Positions 33,208-42,113 of a DNA stretch of 64,000 nt are shown piece by piece; position 1 is the first letter of the stretch, and every line of letters begins with the position of its first letter. A model generated the notes under the pieces. The model had not been told where the DNA came from and ran no database searches. It saw only the letters and a program-made list of their open reading frames with translations. Location of the stretch: contig NZ_JNZZ01000001.1 of the NCBI RefSeq assembly GCF_000717645.1, forward strand, positions 523,192 through 587,191, read 5' to 3'. Both the position numbers and the translations under genes were made by a program. The stretch comes from Streptomyces californicus. GTDB lineage: Bacteria; Actinomycetota; Actinomycetes; Streptomycetales; Streptomycetaceae.

Positions 33208-35286
33208 CTACCCCTTCCCGTTCCGGCCCCTGCCGTTGTGCTCCTTGCGGTGCGGGTCCTTGTGCCGGCGCTCCACCGGGCCCCGGCGGACCGACCCCGG
33301 GGCGCTCCAGTCGGCGCGGCGGCGGGCCCGTCGCTTCGCCGCCTCGGAGGACTGGAGCTGGTACGGGACGGAGGTCACCATCACGCCCGGGGTGAAGAGC
33401 AGACGGCCCTTGAGGCGCAGGGCGCTCTGGTTGTGCAGCAGGTGCTCGTACCAGTGGCCGACCACGTACTCGGGGATGTAGACGCTGACCACGTCGCGCG
33501 GGCTCTCGCGGCGCAGGCCCTTGACGTACTCGATGACCGGGCGGGTCACCTCGCGGTAGGGCGAGTCGAGGATCTTCAGGGGGACGTTGATCCCGCGCCG
33601 CTCCCAGTCCTCGCGCAGGGCCCGCGTCTCATCCGGGTCGACGCTGATGGAGAGCGCCTCCAGGTGGTCCGCCCGGATCAGCTGGGCGTAGGCGAGGGCG
33701 CGGAGCGTGGGGCGGTGGAGCTTGGAGACGAGGACGATGGCGTGGACGCGGGAGGGGCGCGCGGTCTCCTCGGCGGGGGTCTCGTCGGCGGCGATCTCGG
33801 CGGCGACCCGGTCGTAGTGCTTCCGGATCGCGGTCATCGTGCCGTAGAAGATGACCATCCCGAGCAGCGCCACCCACGCGCCGTGGGTGAACTTGGTGGC
33901 GAGGACGATCACCAGGACCACGCCGCAGAAGAACGCGCCGAAGGCGTTGATGGCGCGGGAGCGGATCATGTGGCGGCGCCTGGCCTGGTCCCGTTCGTCG
34001 GTCAGGAGGCGGTTCCAGTGCCGGACCATGCCGGTCTGGCTGAGGGTGAAGGAGACGAACACCCCGACGATGTAGAGCTGGATCAGCTTCGTGGAGTCGG
34101 CTCCGTAGACCCAGACGAGCAGGATCGCCGCTCCGGCCAGCAGCACGATGCCGTTGGAGAAGGCGAGGCGGTCGCCGCGCGTGTGGAGCTGGCGCGGCAG
34201 GTAACGGTCCTGGGCGAGGATCGAGCCGAGCAGCGGGAAGCCGTTGTACGCGGTGTTCGCGGCGAGGAAGAGCACGAGGGCGGTGGCGGCCGCGAGCACC
34301 ATGAAGAGGAACGAGCCGTGGCCGAAGACCGCCTCGGCAACCTGGGCGATGACCGGGTCCTGGGTGTAGCCGGCGCCGACCGGGACGCCGTCGCGGAGCA
34401 GGTCGACCGCGGGGTTCTCGGCCATCTTGACGTCCGTGACCAGAGCCAGGCCGATGATGCCGCAGAACATGGTGACGGCGAGCAGGCCCATCAGCGCCAG
34501 CGTGGTCGCGGCGTTCTTGCTCTTCGGCTTGCGGAAGGCCGGTACGCCGTTGCTGATCGCCTCGACGCCGGTGAGGGCGGCGCAGCCGGAGGAGAAGGCC
34601 CGCAGGAGAAGGAAGACGAGGGCGAATCCGGCCAGCCCCTGGTGCTCGGGTTTGATCTGGAGTTCGGAGGTGGGGGCGTGCATCGCATCGCCGAGGACCA
34701 GCCCGCGGAAACTGCCCCACAGAATCATCAGGAAGACGCCGGCCACGAAGAGATAGGTGGGGACGGCGAAGAGTTTTCCGGACTCCTTCACTCCGCGCAG
34801 GTTCATCAGAGTGAGCAGAACGATGGCGCCGACGGCGCAGAGCGTCTTGTTCTCGACGACGAACGGGACGGCGGAGCCCAGGTTCTCGACGCCGGAGGAG
34901 ATCGACACGGCGACGGTCAGGACGTAGTCGACGAGCAGGGCGCTGGCGACGGTCAGTCCGGCCTTGGGCCCGAGGTTGGTGGTCGCGACCTCGTAGTCGC
35001 CGCCGCCGCTCGGGTAGGCGTGGACATTCTGCCGGTAGGAGGCGACGACCGTGAACATCAGGACGACGACCGCGACGGCGATCCAGGGGCTGAAGTGGTA
35101 CGCCGACACCCCCGCGATGGACAGCACGAGGAGGACTTCTCCGGGTGCGTACGCCACCGAGGACAGCGGGTCGGACGCGAAGACGGGGAGTGCGATGCGC
35201 TTGGGCAGAAGGGTCTCGCCCAGCTTGTCGCTGCGCAGCGCCCGGCCGATCAGGATCCGTTTGGGCACGTCGGTCAGTTTGGACAC
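33208..35286 (-). CDS. APC-superfamily permease, KimA-like potassium importer candidate
   Basis: This protein of about 692 residues has twelve or so membrane segments in its first 480 residues (starting GETLLPKRIALPVFASDPLSS) and a soluble universal-stress-like C-terminal domain containing HAIVLVSKLHRPTLRALAYA. This design matches KimA (YdaO) of Bacillus, a c-di-AMP-controlled potassium importer. It is divergent from two TrkA genes, which supports potassium transport. Older annotations call it an amino-acid permease. The start is GTG at 35286 with a poor RBS. The last 40 residues are very basic, which is unusual. Confidence 0.8.
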   Translation of the reverse strand: MSKLTDVPKRILIGRALRSDKLGETLLPKRIALPVFASDPLSSVAYAPGEVLLVLSIAGVSAYHFSPWIAVAVVVLMFTVVASYRQNVHAYPSGGGDYEVATTNLGPKAGLTVASALLVDYVLTVAVSISSGVENLGSAVPFVVENKTLCAVGAIVLLTLMNLRGVKESGKLFAVPTYLFVAGVFLMILWGSFRGLVLGDAMHAPTSELQIKPEHQGLAGFALVFLLLRAFSSGCAALTGVEAISNGVPAFRKPKSKNAATTLALMGLLAVTMFCGIIGLALVTDVKMAENPAVDLLRDGVPVGAGYTQDPVIAQVAEAVFGHGSFLFMVLAAATALVLFLAANTAYNGFPLLGSILAQDRYLPRQLHTRGDRLAFSNGIVLLAGAAILLVWVYGADSTKLIQLYIVGVFVSFTLSQTGMVRHWNRLLTDERDQARRRHMIRSRAINAFGAFFCGVVLVIVLATKFTHGAWVALLGMVIFYGTMTAIRKHYDRVAAEIAADETPAEETARPSRVHAIVLVSKLHRPTLRALAYAQLIRADHLEALSISVDPDETRALREDWERRGINVPLKILDSPYREVTRPVIEYVKGLRRESPRDVVSVYIPEYVVGHWYEHLLHNQSALRLKGRLLFTPGVMVTSVPYQLQSSEAAKRRARRRADWSAPGSVRRGPVERRHKDPHRKEHNGRGRNGKG

Positions 35287-35608
35287 GCTGAGGATCGTAA
35301 GCGGAGCCGACGGCCGAAACGCACGCCCTTTCGACGCGCCCCCGCAATCTCCTGCGGTCGGGGGAGAACGCCTCGCCATTCTTTAACGCGATCCTTGCAC
35401 TCGTACGCCCTTTTTTGCATTTCCTTTACTGGTACGGGCGGTGATGGGGAGACGCGGATGAGGGATCGGTCTGTCCGGCGCTTAAGCTCGACTTCGGGCC
35501 ACACCGCGGGTGTGTGCCCCGTTGTTTGCCCGGCAAGCCGAGAGAGAAGTGTGAGCAGCGTGTTTTCGCAGGTCAGCGGGATGACCAGGACGGCGGGGTA
35601 GGCGCACA
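35287..35608. promoter_or_regulatory. Divergent regulatory region between the permease and TrkA genes
   Basis: About 320 bases with an A/T-rich core near 35380-35430 (including a TTTTTT run) must hold promoters for both genes. I looked for the conserved stems of a ydaO-type c-di-AMP riboswitch and did not recognise them. No single promoter can be assigned with confidence. Confidence 0.45.
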
Positions 35609-36277
35609 GTGCACATCGTCATCATGGGCTGCGGGCGCGTCGGAGCCGCTCTCGCACAGACCCTGGAACAGCAGGGGCACACCGTCGCGGTGATCGACCA
35701 GGACCCGACGGCGTTCCGCCGGCTCGGGTCCGGATTCGGCGGTCGGCGGGTCACCGGCGTCGGTTTCGACCAGGACACGCTGCGCGAGGCCGGAATCGAG
35801 GACGCCGGGGCGTTCGCCGCGGTCAGCAGCGGTGACAACTCCAACATCATCGCGGCCCGGGTGGCCCGCGAGATGTTCTCCATCGAGAACGTCGCGGCCC
35901 GGATCTACGACCCCCGGCGCGCCGAGGTCTACCAGCGCCTCGGCATTCCCACCGTGGCGACGGTCCGCTGGACGGCGGACCAGATGCTGCGGCGGCTGCT
36001 GCCGTCGGGCGCGGAGCCCCTGTGGCGCGATCCGAGCGGTGGCGTGCAGCTCGCGGAGGTGCACACGACGCCGTCCTGGATCGGTCACCGGATCAGCACG
36101 CTCCAGGAGGAGACGGGGGTCCGGGTGGCCTTCCTGACCCGGTTGGGCGAGGCCATACTGCCGACCTCGCAGACCGTCCTGCAGGAGGGCGACCTGGTCC
36201 ACGTGATGATGCGTACGGACGAGATCGCCAAGGTCGAGGCGGCGTTCGCCCAGGGTCCCGAGGAGGACGGTCACTGA
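35609..36277 (+). CDS. TrkA-family potassium uptake regulator (CeoB-like)
   Basis: This 222-residue RCK protein has the NAD-binding motif GCGRVG at 7-12, the conserved GDNSNIIAARVAREMF stretch, and a C-terminal TrkA-C domain (about 135-215). Such proteins gate a Trk/Ktr channel in response to NAD(H) or nucleotides. The start is GTG at 35609. It overlaps the next TrkA gene by one base (TGATG), and the pair matches ceoB-ceoC of mycobacteria. No TrkH channel gene is in the window. Confidence 0.9.
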   Translation: MHIVIMGCGRVGAALAQTLEQQGHTVAVIDQDPTAFRRLGSGFGGRRVTGVGFDQDTLREAGIEDAGAFAAVSSGDNSNIIAARVAREMFSIENVAARIYDPRRAEVYQRLGIPTVATVRWTADQMLRRLLPSGAEPLWRDPSGGVQLAEVHTTPSWIGHRISTLQEETGVRVAFLTRLGEAILPTSQTVLQEGDLVHVMMRTDEIAKVEAAFAQGPEEDGH

Positions 36278-36984
36278 TGCGTGTGTCGATTGCCGGGGCG
36301 GGCGCGGTGGGACGTTCCATCGCCGCCGAGCTGCTGGAGAACGGGCACGAGGTGCTGCTGATCGACAAGGCGCCGACCGCCATCTCGGTGGAGCGGGTCC
36401 CGATGGCCGAATGGCTGCTCGCGGACGCCTGTGAGATCACGTCGCTGGACGAGGCGGCGCTGCAGCGGTGCAACGTCGTGATCGCGGCGACCGGGGACGA
36501 CAAGGTGAACCTGGTCGTCTCGCTGCTCGCCAAGACCGAGTACGGCGTGCCGCGCGTGGTGGCCCGGGTGAACAACCCGAAGAACGAGTGGCTGTTCAAC
36601 GAGTCGTGGGGTGTGGACGTCGCCGTGTCGACGCCGCGGCTGATGTCGGCGCTGGTCGAGGAGGCGGTGAGCGTCGGCGATCTGGTCCGGCTGCTGCGCT
36701 TCAGCCACGGCGACGCCAACCTGGTCGAGCTGACGCTGCCCCCGGAGTCGGCGCTGGCCGGTACCCGGGTCGGTGACGTCGCCTGGCCCGAGGACACCTC
36801 GCTGGTGACGATCATCCGGGGCACGCGCGTGCTGACGCCTAGCACCGAGGAGACGCTGGAGGCCGGCGACGAGCTGCTGTTTGTGGCCGCCCAGGCGCGC
36901 GAGGAGCAGTTGGAGGACCTGCTGTCGGTACGGAACGGCCCGGACGCGGAGTCGACGCCGAGGCCGAGGGCGTCGGAGGACTGA
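36277..36984 (+). CDS. TrkA-family potassium uptake regulator (CeoC-like)
   Basis: This 235-residue RCK protein has the motif GAGAVG at 7-12, NNPKNEWLF in the middle and a TrkA-C domain (about 145-225). It is probably the partner of the preceding TrkA, as its translation is coupled. It may control the KimA-like permease encoded divergently or a distant TrkH, which is inference from position. A strong hairpin follows the gene. Confidence 0.9.
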   Translation: MRVSIAGAGAVGRSIAAELLENGHEVLLIDKAPTAISVERVPMAEWLLADACEITSLDEAALQRCNVVIAATGDDKVNLVVSLLAKTEYGVPRVVARVNNPKNEWLFNESWGVDVAVSTPRLMSALVEEAVSVGDLVRLLRFSHGDANLVELTLPPESALAGTRVGDVAWPEDTSLVTIIRGTRVLTPSTEETLEAGDELLFVAAQAREEQLEDLLSVRNGPDAESTPRPRASED

Positions 36985-37015
36985 CCCTCACCGGCCCGCT
37001 GAGCCGAGTCATGCG

Positions 37016-37054
37016 GAAGGGGCCCGGAACCGCCGAGCGGTTCCGGGCCCCTTC
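37016..37054. terminator. Strong bidirectional hairpin
   Basis: An 18-bp perfect stem (37016-37033 with 37037-37054) and a CGA loop lie between the convergent TrkA and DUF3159 genes. One end reads CCCCTTC, a weak T-containing tail. Confidence 0.75.
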
Positions 37055-37089
37055 GTCGGTCGCGTGCGTGACGGTGGGCGCCGTACGGA

Positions 37090-37878
37090 TCAGGCTTCCG
37101 GATCGCGTACGGCGGCGGCCGCGGCCTTGCGCTCCTTCTCGGCCTGCTCCTCGGCCTCCATCTCGGCGAAGACGTCGATGGGCGCCGGCGCCTTCGCGAG
37201 GAAGACCCAGGTCAGGTAGACGGCGAGCAGGAACGGCGGGATCTTCAGCGCGATGAGCACCCAGCCGAACTGGGTGGTGTCGGCCCACCAGTAGAGCGGG
37301 AAGAGGATCGCGCACTTGGCCAGCAGGATGAAGCCCCACGCGTAGCTGGCCTTGGTGTACGCCTTCTTCCGGCCCGCATTGCGGGTCCGCCAGGAGAGGT
37401 TCTCCTTGAAGACCGGGCCGAGGATCAGCCCGATCAGCGGCACCCCGGCGGCGGCGGTGGCGATGTAGGCGACCGCGAGGCCCAGGGTGTAGAGCATGCC
37501 CGGCAGGTAGAAGTCCTTGGCGTTGCCCGTCATCATCGCGAAGACGACGCCGAAGGCCACCCCGAAGACTCCGCTGAAGGCGTGCTTCACGGTGTCCCTG
37601 CGGATCAGCCGGACGGCGACGAGCAGCAGGGACACGGCCAGGGCCGCGATGGCCGAGATGTGCAGGTCCTTGTTGATCGTGAAGATCGTGACGAAGAGCA
37701 GCCCGGGCAGGACCGTCTCCACCATCCCGCGCACGCCGCCGAACGCCTCGAAGAGGGCGGCCTCGGTGACGGTCCGCGTCTCCGCGTCCTGCTGGGCGGC
37801 GTGCCTGCCGCCGGTGGGCTGCGGATCGGTGCGGTGGGGCTGGTCCGTGTCGGACGTCGGCTTGTCGAGAGACGTCAC
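37090..37878 (-). CDS. DUF3159 membrane protein
   Basis: This 262-residue protein has six or so hydrophobic segments (about 50-235) and the family motif VTEAALFEAFGGVRGMVETVLPG near the start of the conserved part. The first 38 residues and the last 30 are charged and disordered. DUF3159 proteins are found across actinobacteria beside the OB-fold and TrkA genes (compare Rv2693c). Their role is unknown; a link to potassium or envelope physiology is suggested only by gene order. It starts four bases after the OB-fold gene stop. Confidence 0.88.
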   Translation of the reverse strand: MTSLDKPTSDTDQPHRTDPQPTGGRHAAQQDAETRTVTEAALFEAFGGVRGMVETVLPGLLFVTIFTINKDLHISAIAALAVSLLLVAVRLIRRDTVKHAFSGVFGVAFGVVFAMMTGNAKDFYLPGMLYTLGLAVAYIATAAAGVPLIGLILGPVFKENLSWRTRNAGRKKAYTKASYAWGFILLAKCAILFPLYWWADTTQFGWVLIALKIPPFLLAVYLTWVFLAKAPAPIDVFAEMEAEEQAEKERKAAAAAVRDPEA

Positions 37879-37881
37879 CGG

Positions 37882-38307
37882 CTACTCCTTGCCGAGCGGT
37901 CGGAGTTCGTATGTGGGGTTGAACAGCACCCGGCGGCCGTGGCTCATGGCGACCCGCCCCGAGGCGATGATTCTGCGGCCGGGTTCTATCCCGACGATGG
38001 AACGGCGGCCGAGCCAGACCACGTCGAGCGGCTCGGTGCCGTCGAAGAGCTCCGCCTCCAGGGCGGGGACTCCGGCCCGGGGGCGGAGGGTGACCGTCCG
38101 CAACGTACCAGCCACCTTCACGATCTGGCGGTCGGAGCACTCGGAGATCCGGGTGCATCCGGTGGCCTGCGCGTCCTCCCGCAGCTCCTCGGACTCCAGG
38201 TCCTCCTGCGAGCTGGAGAGCCGGTCGAGCATGCGGCGGAAGCGGCCGGAAGGTCTCGCCGCCTTCCCGGCCTTCCCGGCTTTCTCGGATCGGGGAACAG
38301 CACTCAT
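37882..38307 (-). CDS. OB-fold nucleic-acid-binding domain protein
   Basis: This 141-residue protein has a basic Lys/Ala/Arg-rich head (to about residue 25) and an OB-fold beta-barrel (about 60-138; VKVAGTLRTVTLRP, LEAELFDGTEPLDVVWLGRR). Such domains resemble the tRNA-anticodon type. It is coupled to DUF3159 (three bases between stop and start) as in mycobacteria (Rv2694c). Function is unknown. ATG 38307 is preferred because an upstream in-frame ATG has no family similarity before it. Confidence 0.85.
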   Translation of the reverse strand: MSAVPRSEKAGKAGKAARPSGRFRRMLDRLSSSQEDLESEELREDAQATGCTRISECSDRQIVKVAGTLRTVTLRPRAGVPALEAELFDGTEPLDVVWLGRRSIVGIEPGRRIIASGRVAMSHGRRVLFNPTYELRPLGKE

Positions 38308-38415
38308 ACCCGAAGGGTACCGGTCCTCACGCCGGTACACGGAGGCCCGGAAAGACCACTCGGAAGAGTGGTGCCGCAGGCGCTTCGGCGGATGACTCCG
38401 GGGCGGGCCGGCCTC

Positions 38416-39111
38416 TCAGCCGCGCTCGAACCGGTAGCCCATGCCGGGCTCGGTGACGAAGTGGCGGGGGTGCGAGGGGTCGGCCTCCAGCTTGCGGCGC
38501 AACTGGGCCATGTAGACCCGCAGGTAGTTGGTCTCGGTGCCGTAGGACGGGCCCCACACCTCCTGGAGGAGCTGCTTCTGGCTGACCAGGCGGCCGGCGT
38601 TGCGGACGAGGACCTCCAGCAGGTGCCATTCGGTGGGGGTGAGGCGGACGTCTCGGCCGTCCCGGTGGACCTTCTTGGCCGCCAGGTCGACGGTGAAGCC
38701 GTCCGTCTCGACGACGGCGATGTCCTCGGCGCCGTTCTCCTGACCGACCGGTTCCGCCCGGCGCACCGAGGCGCGCAGGCGGGCCAGCAGCTCGTCCATG
38801 CCGAACGGCTTGGTGACGTAGTCGTCCGCCCCCGCGTCCAGGGCCTCCACCTTCTCGTCGGAGCTGTGGCGCGCGGAGAGGACCAGGATCGGGACCCGGG
38901 TCCAGCCGCGCAGCCCCTTGATCACCTCGACCCCGTCCATGTCGGGCAGCCCGAGGTCGAGGAGGACCACGTCGGGGTGACGGGCGGCGGCGAGCTGGAG
39001 GGCAGTCGCCCCGTCGGGCGCGGCGTCGACCTCGTACCGCCGGGCCTTCAGGTTGATCACGAGGGCGCGGACGATCTGCGGCTCGTCGTCGACCACAAGC
39101 ACCCTGGTCAT
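38416..39111 (-). CDS. kdpE: KdpE-type response regulator
   Basis: This 231-residue OmpR/PhoB-type regulator has phospho-acceptor Asp52 in LLDLGLPDMDG, switch Lys101 in DYVTKPFG and a C-terminal winged helix (about 130-228). With KdpD upstream it forms a turgor/potassium-sensing pair that usually activates kdpFABC. No kdpFABC genes are in the window. The gene follows kdpD after 231 bases of repeat DNA rather than by overlap, which is unusual for the pair. Confidence 0.92.
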   Translation of the reverse strand: MTRVLVVDDEPQIVRALVINLKARRYEVDAAPDGATALQLAAARHPDVVLLDLGLPDMDGVEVIKGLRGWTRVPILVLSARHSSDEKVEALDAGADDYVTKPFGMDELLARLRASVRRAEPVGQENGAEDIAVVETDGFTVDLAAKKVHRDGRDVRLTPTEWHLLEVLVRNAGRLVSQKQLLQEVWGPSYGTETNYLRVYMAQLRRKLEADPSHPRHFVTEPGMGYRFERG

Positions 39112-39176
39112 CGGGGACCTGCCTTTCTGCTGTACGGGAGGAGGGAGGGGGCTGGGGAGGGGTGTACTGGGCGCGC

Positions 39177-39325
39177 CGGCGCGCCCCGGACCGGGGCGCG
39201 GCTCACGGCGCACGTCCCGGCGCGCCCCGGACGGGGGTGCGGCCCAGGGTGCACGCGCATGCGCGCCCCGGTCCGCGGCGTTTCACGGCGTACGCCCCGG
39301 CGCACCCCGGTCTCCGGGCGCGCGT
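39177..39325. repeat. About 41-bp degenerate tandem repeat between kdpD and kdpE
   Basis: Units beginning CGGCGCGCCCCGG or close variants start at 39177, 39218, about 39259 and 39298. Copies differ by several bases. The array fills most of the gap between the two kdp genes. Confidence 0.7.
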
Positions 39326-39342
39326 CCTCACGCGGGCGCGCG

Positions 39343-41886
39343 TCATGAGGTCACCCGGGCCGGCAGTTCGGCTTCGGCACGGCCGGTCTCCCCCGCCGCC
39401 GCGAGGGTGAGGACCATGGTCAGGCCGCCGCCGGGGGTGTCCTCGGCGTCGAGCGTGCCGCCCATGGCCTCGGCGAAGCCCCGGGAGACGGCGAGGCCGA
39501 GGCCCACTCCGGAGCCGCGCGGGGCGTCCCCGTACCGCTGGAAGGGTTCGAAGATCCGGTCCTTGGCCTCGTCGGGGACGCCCCGGCCCCGGTCCACCAC
39601 CCGCAGCTCGACCCGGCCGCCGAGGGCGCTGGCGGCCACGGCGACGGGCTCCCGGCCGGGGTTGTACTTAACGGCGTTCTCCACGATGTTGGCGACGACC
39701 CGCTCCAGAAGGCCGGGGTCCACCGCCACCATCGGCAGCGTCTCGGGGATGTCGAGCTCGACGCTCCCCTCGGGGACGCCGCCGAGCGCCATCGGGACCA
39801 CCTCGTCGAGGTCGATCTCGCGGATCAGGGGGGTCACCGTGCCGGTCTGGAGGCGGGACATGTCGAGCAGGTTCCCGACGAGGTGGTCGAGCCGGTCGGC
39901 GCCGTCCTCGATGCCCTCCAGGAGCTCCGCCTCGTCCTCGTCGGACCAGGCCACGTCGTCGGAGCGCAGTGAGCTGACGGCGGCCTTGATCGCGGCGAGC
40001 GGGGTGCGCAGGTCGTGGCTGACGGCGGCGAGCAGCGCGGTCCTGATCCGGTTGCCCTCGGCGAGCCTGCGGGCCTGCTCGGCCTCGCCCACCAGACGCT
40101 GACGGTCGAGGACGACGGCGGCCTGGGCGGCGAACGCGCCGAGCACCCGGCGGTCCTCGGCGGGCAGCACCCGGCCGGACAGCGCGAGGGCCAGGTTGTC
40201 GCCGACCGGCATGTCGACGTCGGCGTCGTCGGGCCGGCTCACCGGGGCGGGCCCCACCGCCCCGGCGCGGGTCCACGGCTCCACGTCGCTGCTGCGCTCC
40301 AGCAGGGCGACGGACTCCATCGCGAAGGTCTCGCGGACCCGCTCCAGCAGCGCGTCCAGGGCGGTCTCGCCGCGCAGCACGCTGCCGGCGAGGAAGGAGA
40401 GGATCTCCGACTCGGCGCGCAGCCGGGCGGCCTGGTGGGTGCGGCGGGCCGCGAGGTCCACCACGGAGGAGACCGCGACCGCCACCGCGAAGAAGATCAC
40501 GATGGCGACCAGGTTCTCCGGGTCCTGCACGGTCCAGGTGTGGGTGGGCGGGGTGAACCAGTAGTTCAGCAGCATGCAGCCGACGGCGGCGGAGGCCAGC
40601 GCGGGTCTCAGCCCGCCGAGCAGGGCGGCGGCCACCGTCAGGAAGAGGAAGAGCAGGACGTCGTTGGCGAGGCCGGGGGCGTCCTCCATGGTGCGGAGCA
40701 CCACCGCGAGCAGGAGGGGCCCGACGACGCCGACGAGCCAGCCCCAGATGATCCGGGCCCGGCCGAGCCGGGCCCCTCGGGCGATGGGCAGGCCGCGGCC
40801 CTTGGCGACCTCCTCGTGGGTGACGATGTGGACGTCGAGGTCGGGGCCCGACTCGCGGGCGACGGTCGCGCCGACCCCGGGCCCGTAGACGTACTGCCAG
40901 GTCTTGCGGCGGCTGGAGCCCAGCACGATCTGGGTGGCGTTGACGCCCCGGGCGAACTCCAGGAGGGCCGCGGGTATGTCGTCGCCGATGACATGGTGGA
41001 AGCTGCCGCCCAGGTCCTCGACCAGGGTGCGCTGGACCGTCAGCTCCTTCGGGGAGGCGGAGGTCAGGCCGTCGCTGCGGGCGATGTAGACGGCGAGGAT
41101 CTCGCTGCCGGAGCCCTTGGCGGCCATCCGGGAGGCGCGGCGGATGAGAGTGCGGCCCTCGGGCCCGCCGGTCAGCCCCACGACGATGCGTTCGCGGGCC
41201 TGCCAGGTGGTGCGGATGTTGTGCTCACCGCGGTACTGCTGGAGGTACTCGTCGACCCGGTCCGCGACCCAGAGCAGTGCCAGCTCGCGCAGGGCGGTGA
41301 GGTTGCCGGGGCGGAAGTAGTTCGAGAGGGCGGCGTCCATCTTGTCGGGCTGGTAGATGTTGCCGTGCGCCATCCGGCGGCGCAGCGCCTGGGGCGACAT
41401 GTCGACCAGCTCGATCTGGTCGGCCCGGCGGACGACCTCGTCGGGGACGGTCTCACGCTGCCGGACGCCGGTGATCGACTCGACGACGTCGCCGAGTGAC
41501 TCCAGGTGCTGGATGTTGACCGTCGATATGACGTCGATCCCGGCCTTCAGCAGCTCCTCGACGTCCTGCCAGCGCTTGGCGTTGCGGGAGCCGGGCACGT
41601 TGGTGTGGGCCAGCTCGTCCACCAGGGCGACGGCGGGGGCGCGCTCCAGGACGGCGTCGACGTCCATCTCGGTGAAGACGGCGGAGCGGTAGCTGATCTC
41701 ACTGCGCCGGACCTGCTCCAGGCCGTGCAGCAGCACCTCGGTGCGCGGCCGGTCGTGGTGCTCCACGAGGGCCACCACGCAGTCGGTGCCGCGCTCGACC
41801 CGGCGGTGCGCCTCGGACAGCATCGCGTACGTCTTGCCGACGCCCGGTGCCGCGCCCAGGTAGATCCGGAGTGTGCCGCGTCCCAT
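39343..41886 (-). CDS. kdpD: KdpD sensor histidine kinase
   Basis: This 847-residue protein has the KdpD N-terminal Walker A GAAPGVGKT (11-19) and a universal-stress domain (about 220-350). Four close membrane helices (about 385-490), a GAF-like region, the phospho-acceptor His near 624 in VSHDLRTPLAA, and a GHKL ATPase domain follow. It senses potassium limitation and c-di-AMP in other bacteria and phosphorylates KdpE. It lies between an ABC ATPase gene and kdpE, inside a block that in other actinobacteria lacks these genes. Confidence 0.95.
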   Translation of the reverse strand: MGRGTLRIYLGAAPGVGKTYAMLSEAHRRVERGTDCVVALVEHHDRPRTEVLLHGLEQVRRSEISYRSAVFTEMDVDAVLERAPAVALVDELAHTNVPGSRNAKRWQDVEELLKAGIDVISTVNIQHLESLGDVVESITGVRQRETVPDEVVRRADQIELVDMSPQALRRRMAHGNIYQPDKMDAALSNYFRPGNLTALRELALLWVADRVDEYLQQYRGEHNIRTTWQARERIVVGLTGGPEGRTLIRRASRMAAKGSGSEILAVYIARSDGLTSASPKELTVQRTLVEDLGGSFHHVIGDDIPAALLEFARGVNATQIVLGSSRRKTWQYVYGPGVGATVARESGPDLDVHIVTHEEVAKGRGLPIARGARLGRARIIWGWLVGVVGPLLLAVVLRTMEDAPGLANDVLLFLFLTVAAALLGGLRPALASAAVGCMLLNYWFTPPTHTWTVQDPENLVAIVIFFAVAVAVSSVVDLAARRTHQAARLRAESEILSFLAGSVLRGETALDALLERVRETFAMESVALLERSSDVEPWTRAGAVGPAPVSRPDDADVDMPVGDNLALALSGRVLPAEDRRVLGAFAAQAAVVLDRQRLVGEAEQARRLAEGNRIRTALLAAVSHDLRTPLAAIKAAVSSLRSDDVAWSDEDEAELLEGIEDGADRLDHLVGNLLDMSRLQTGTVTPLIREIDLDEVVPMALGGVPEGSVELDIPETLPMVAVDPGLLERVVANIVENAVKYNPGREPVAVAASALGGRVELRVVDRGRGVPDEAKDRIFEPFQRYGDAPRGSGVGLGLAVSRGFAEAMGGTLDAEDTPGGGLTMVLTLAAAGETGRAEAELPARVTS

Positions 41887-42113
41887 GGCCCCATTGTCTT
41901 CTTCCGTCCGGCCCCGTGGTCCCGGCGGCCGGTGGCGCGCCCGGTGCGGCTGCCGCCTTCGACGCTACTCCGCCGGGGCCGGTGATTCGGTCCCGGGAGC
42001 ACGGGCGGGCGGCGTATTGACGGAATTCTGATGCGCGCCGAACCGGGAAAGGTCCAGGTCAGAAGGGGGCCGAGGGGCGGGGAGCCGGTCTGTGGCTCCC
42101 CGCCCTCCTCAGC

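Noticed and set aside
35287..35608. ydaO-type c-di-AMP riboswitch upstream of the KimA-like gene
   Set aside because: The conserved stems and pseudoknot sequences are not recognisable. A covariance-model search would decide.
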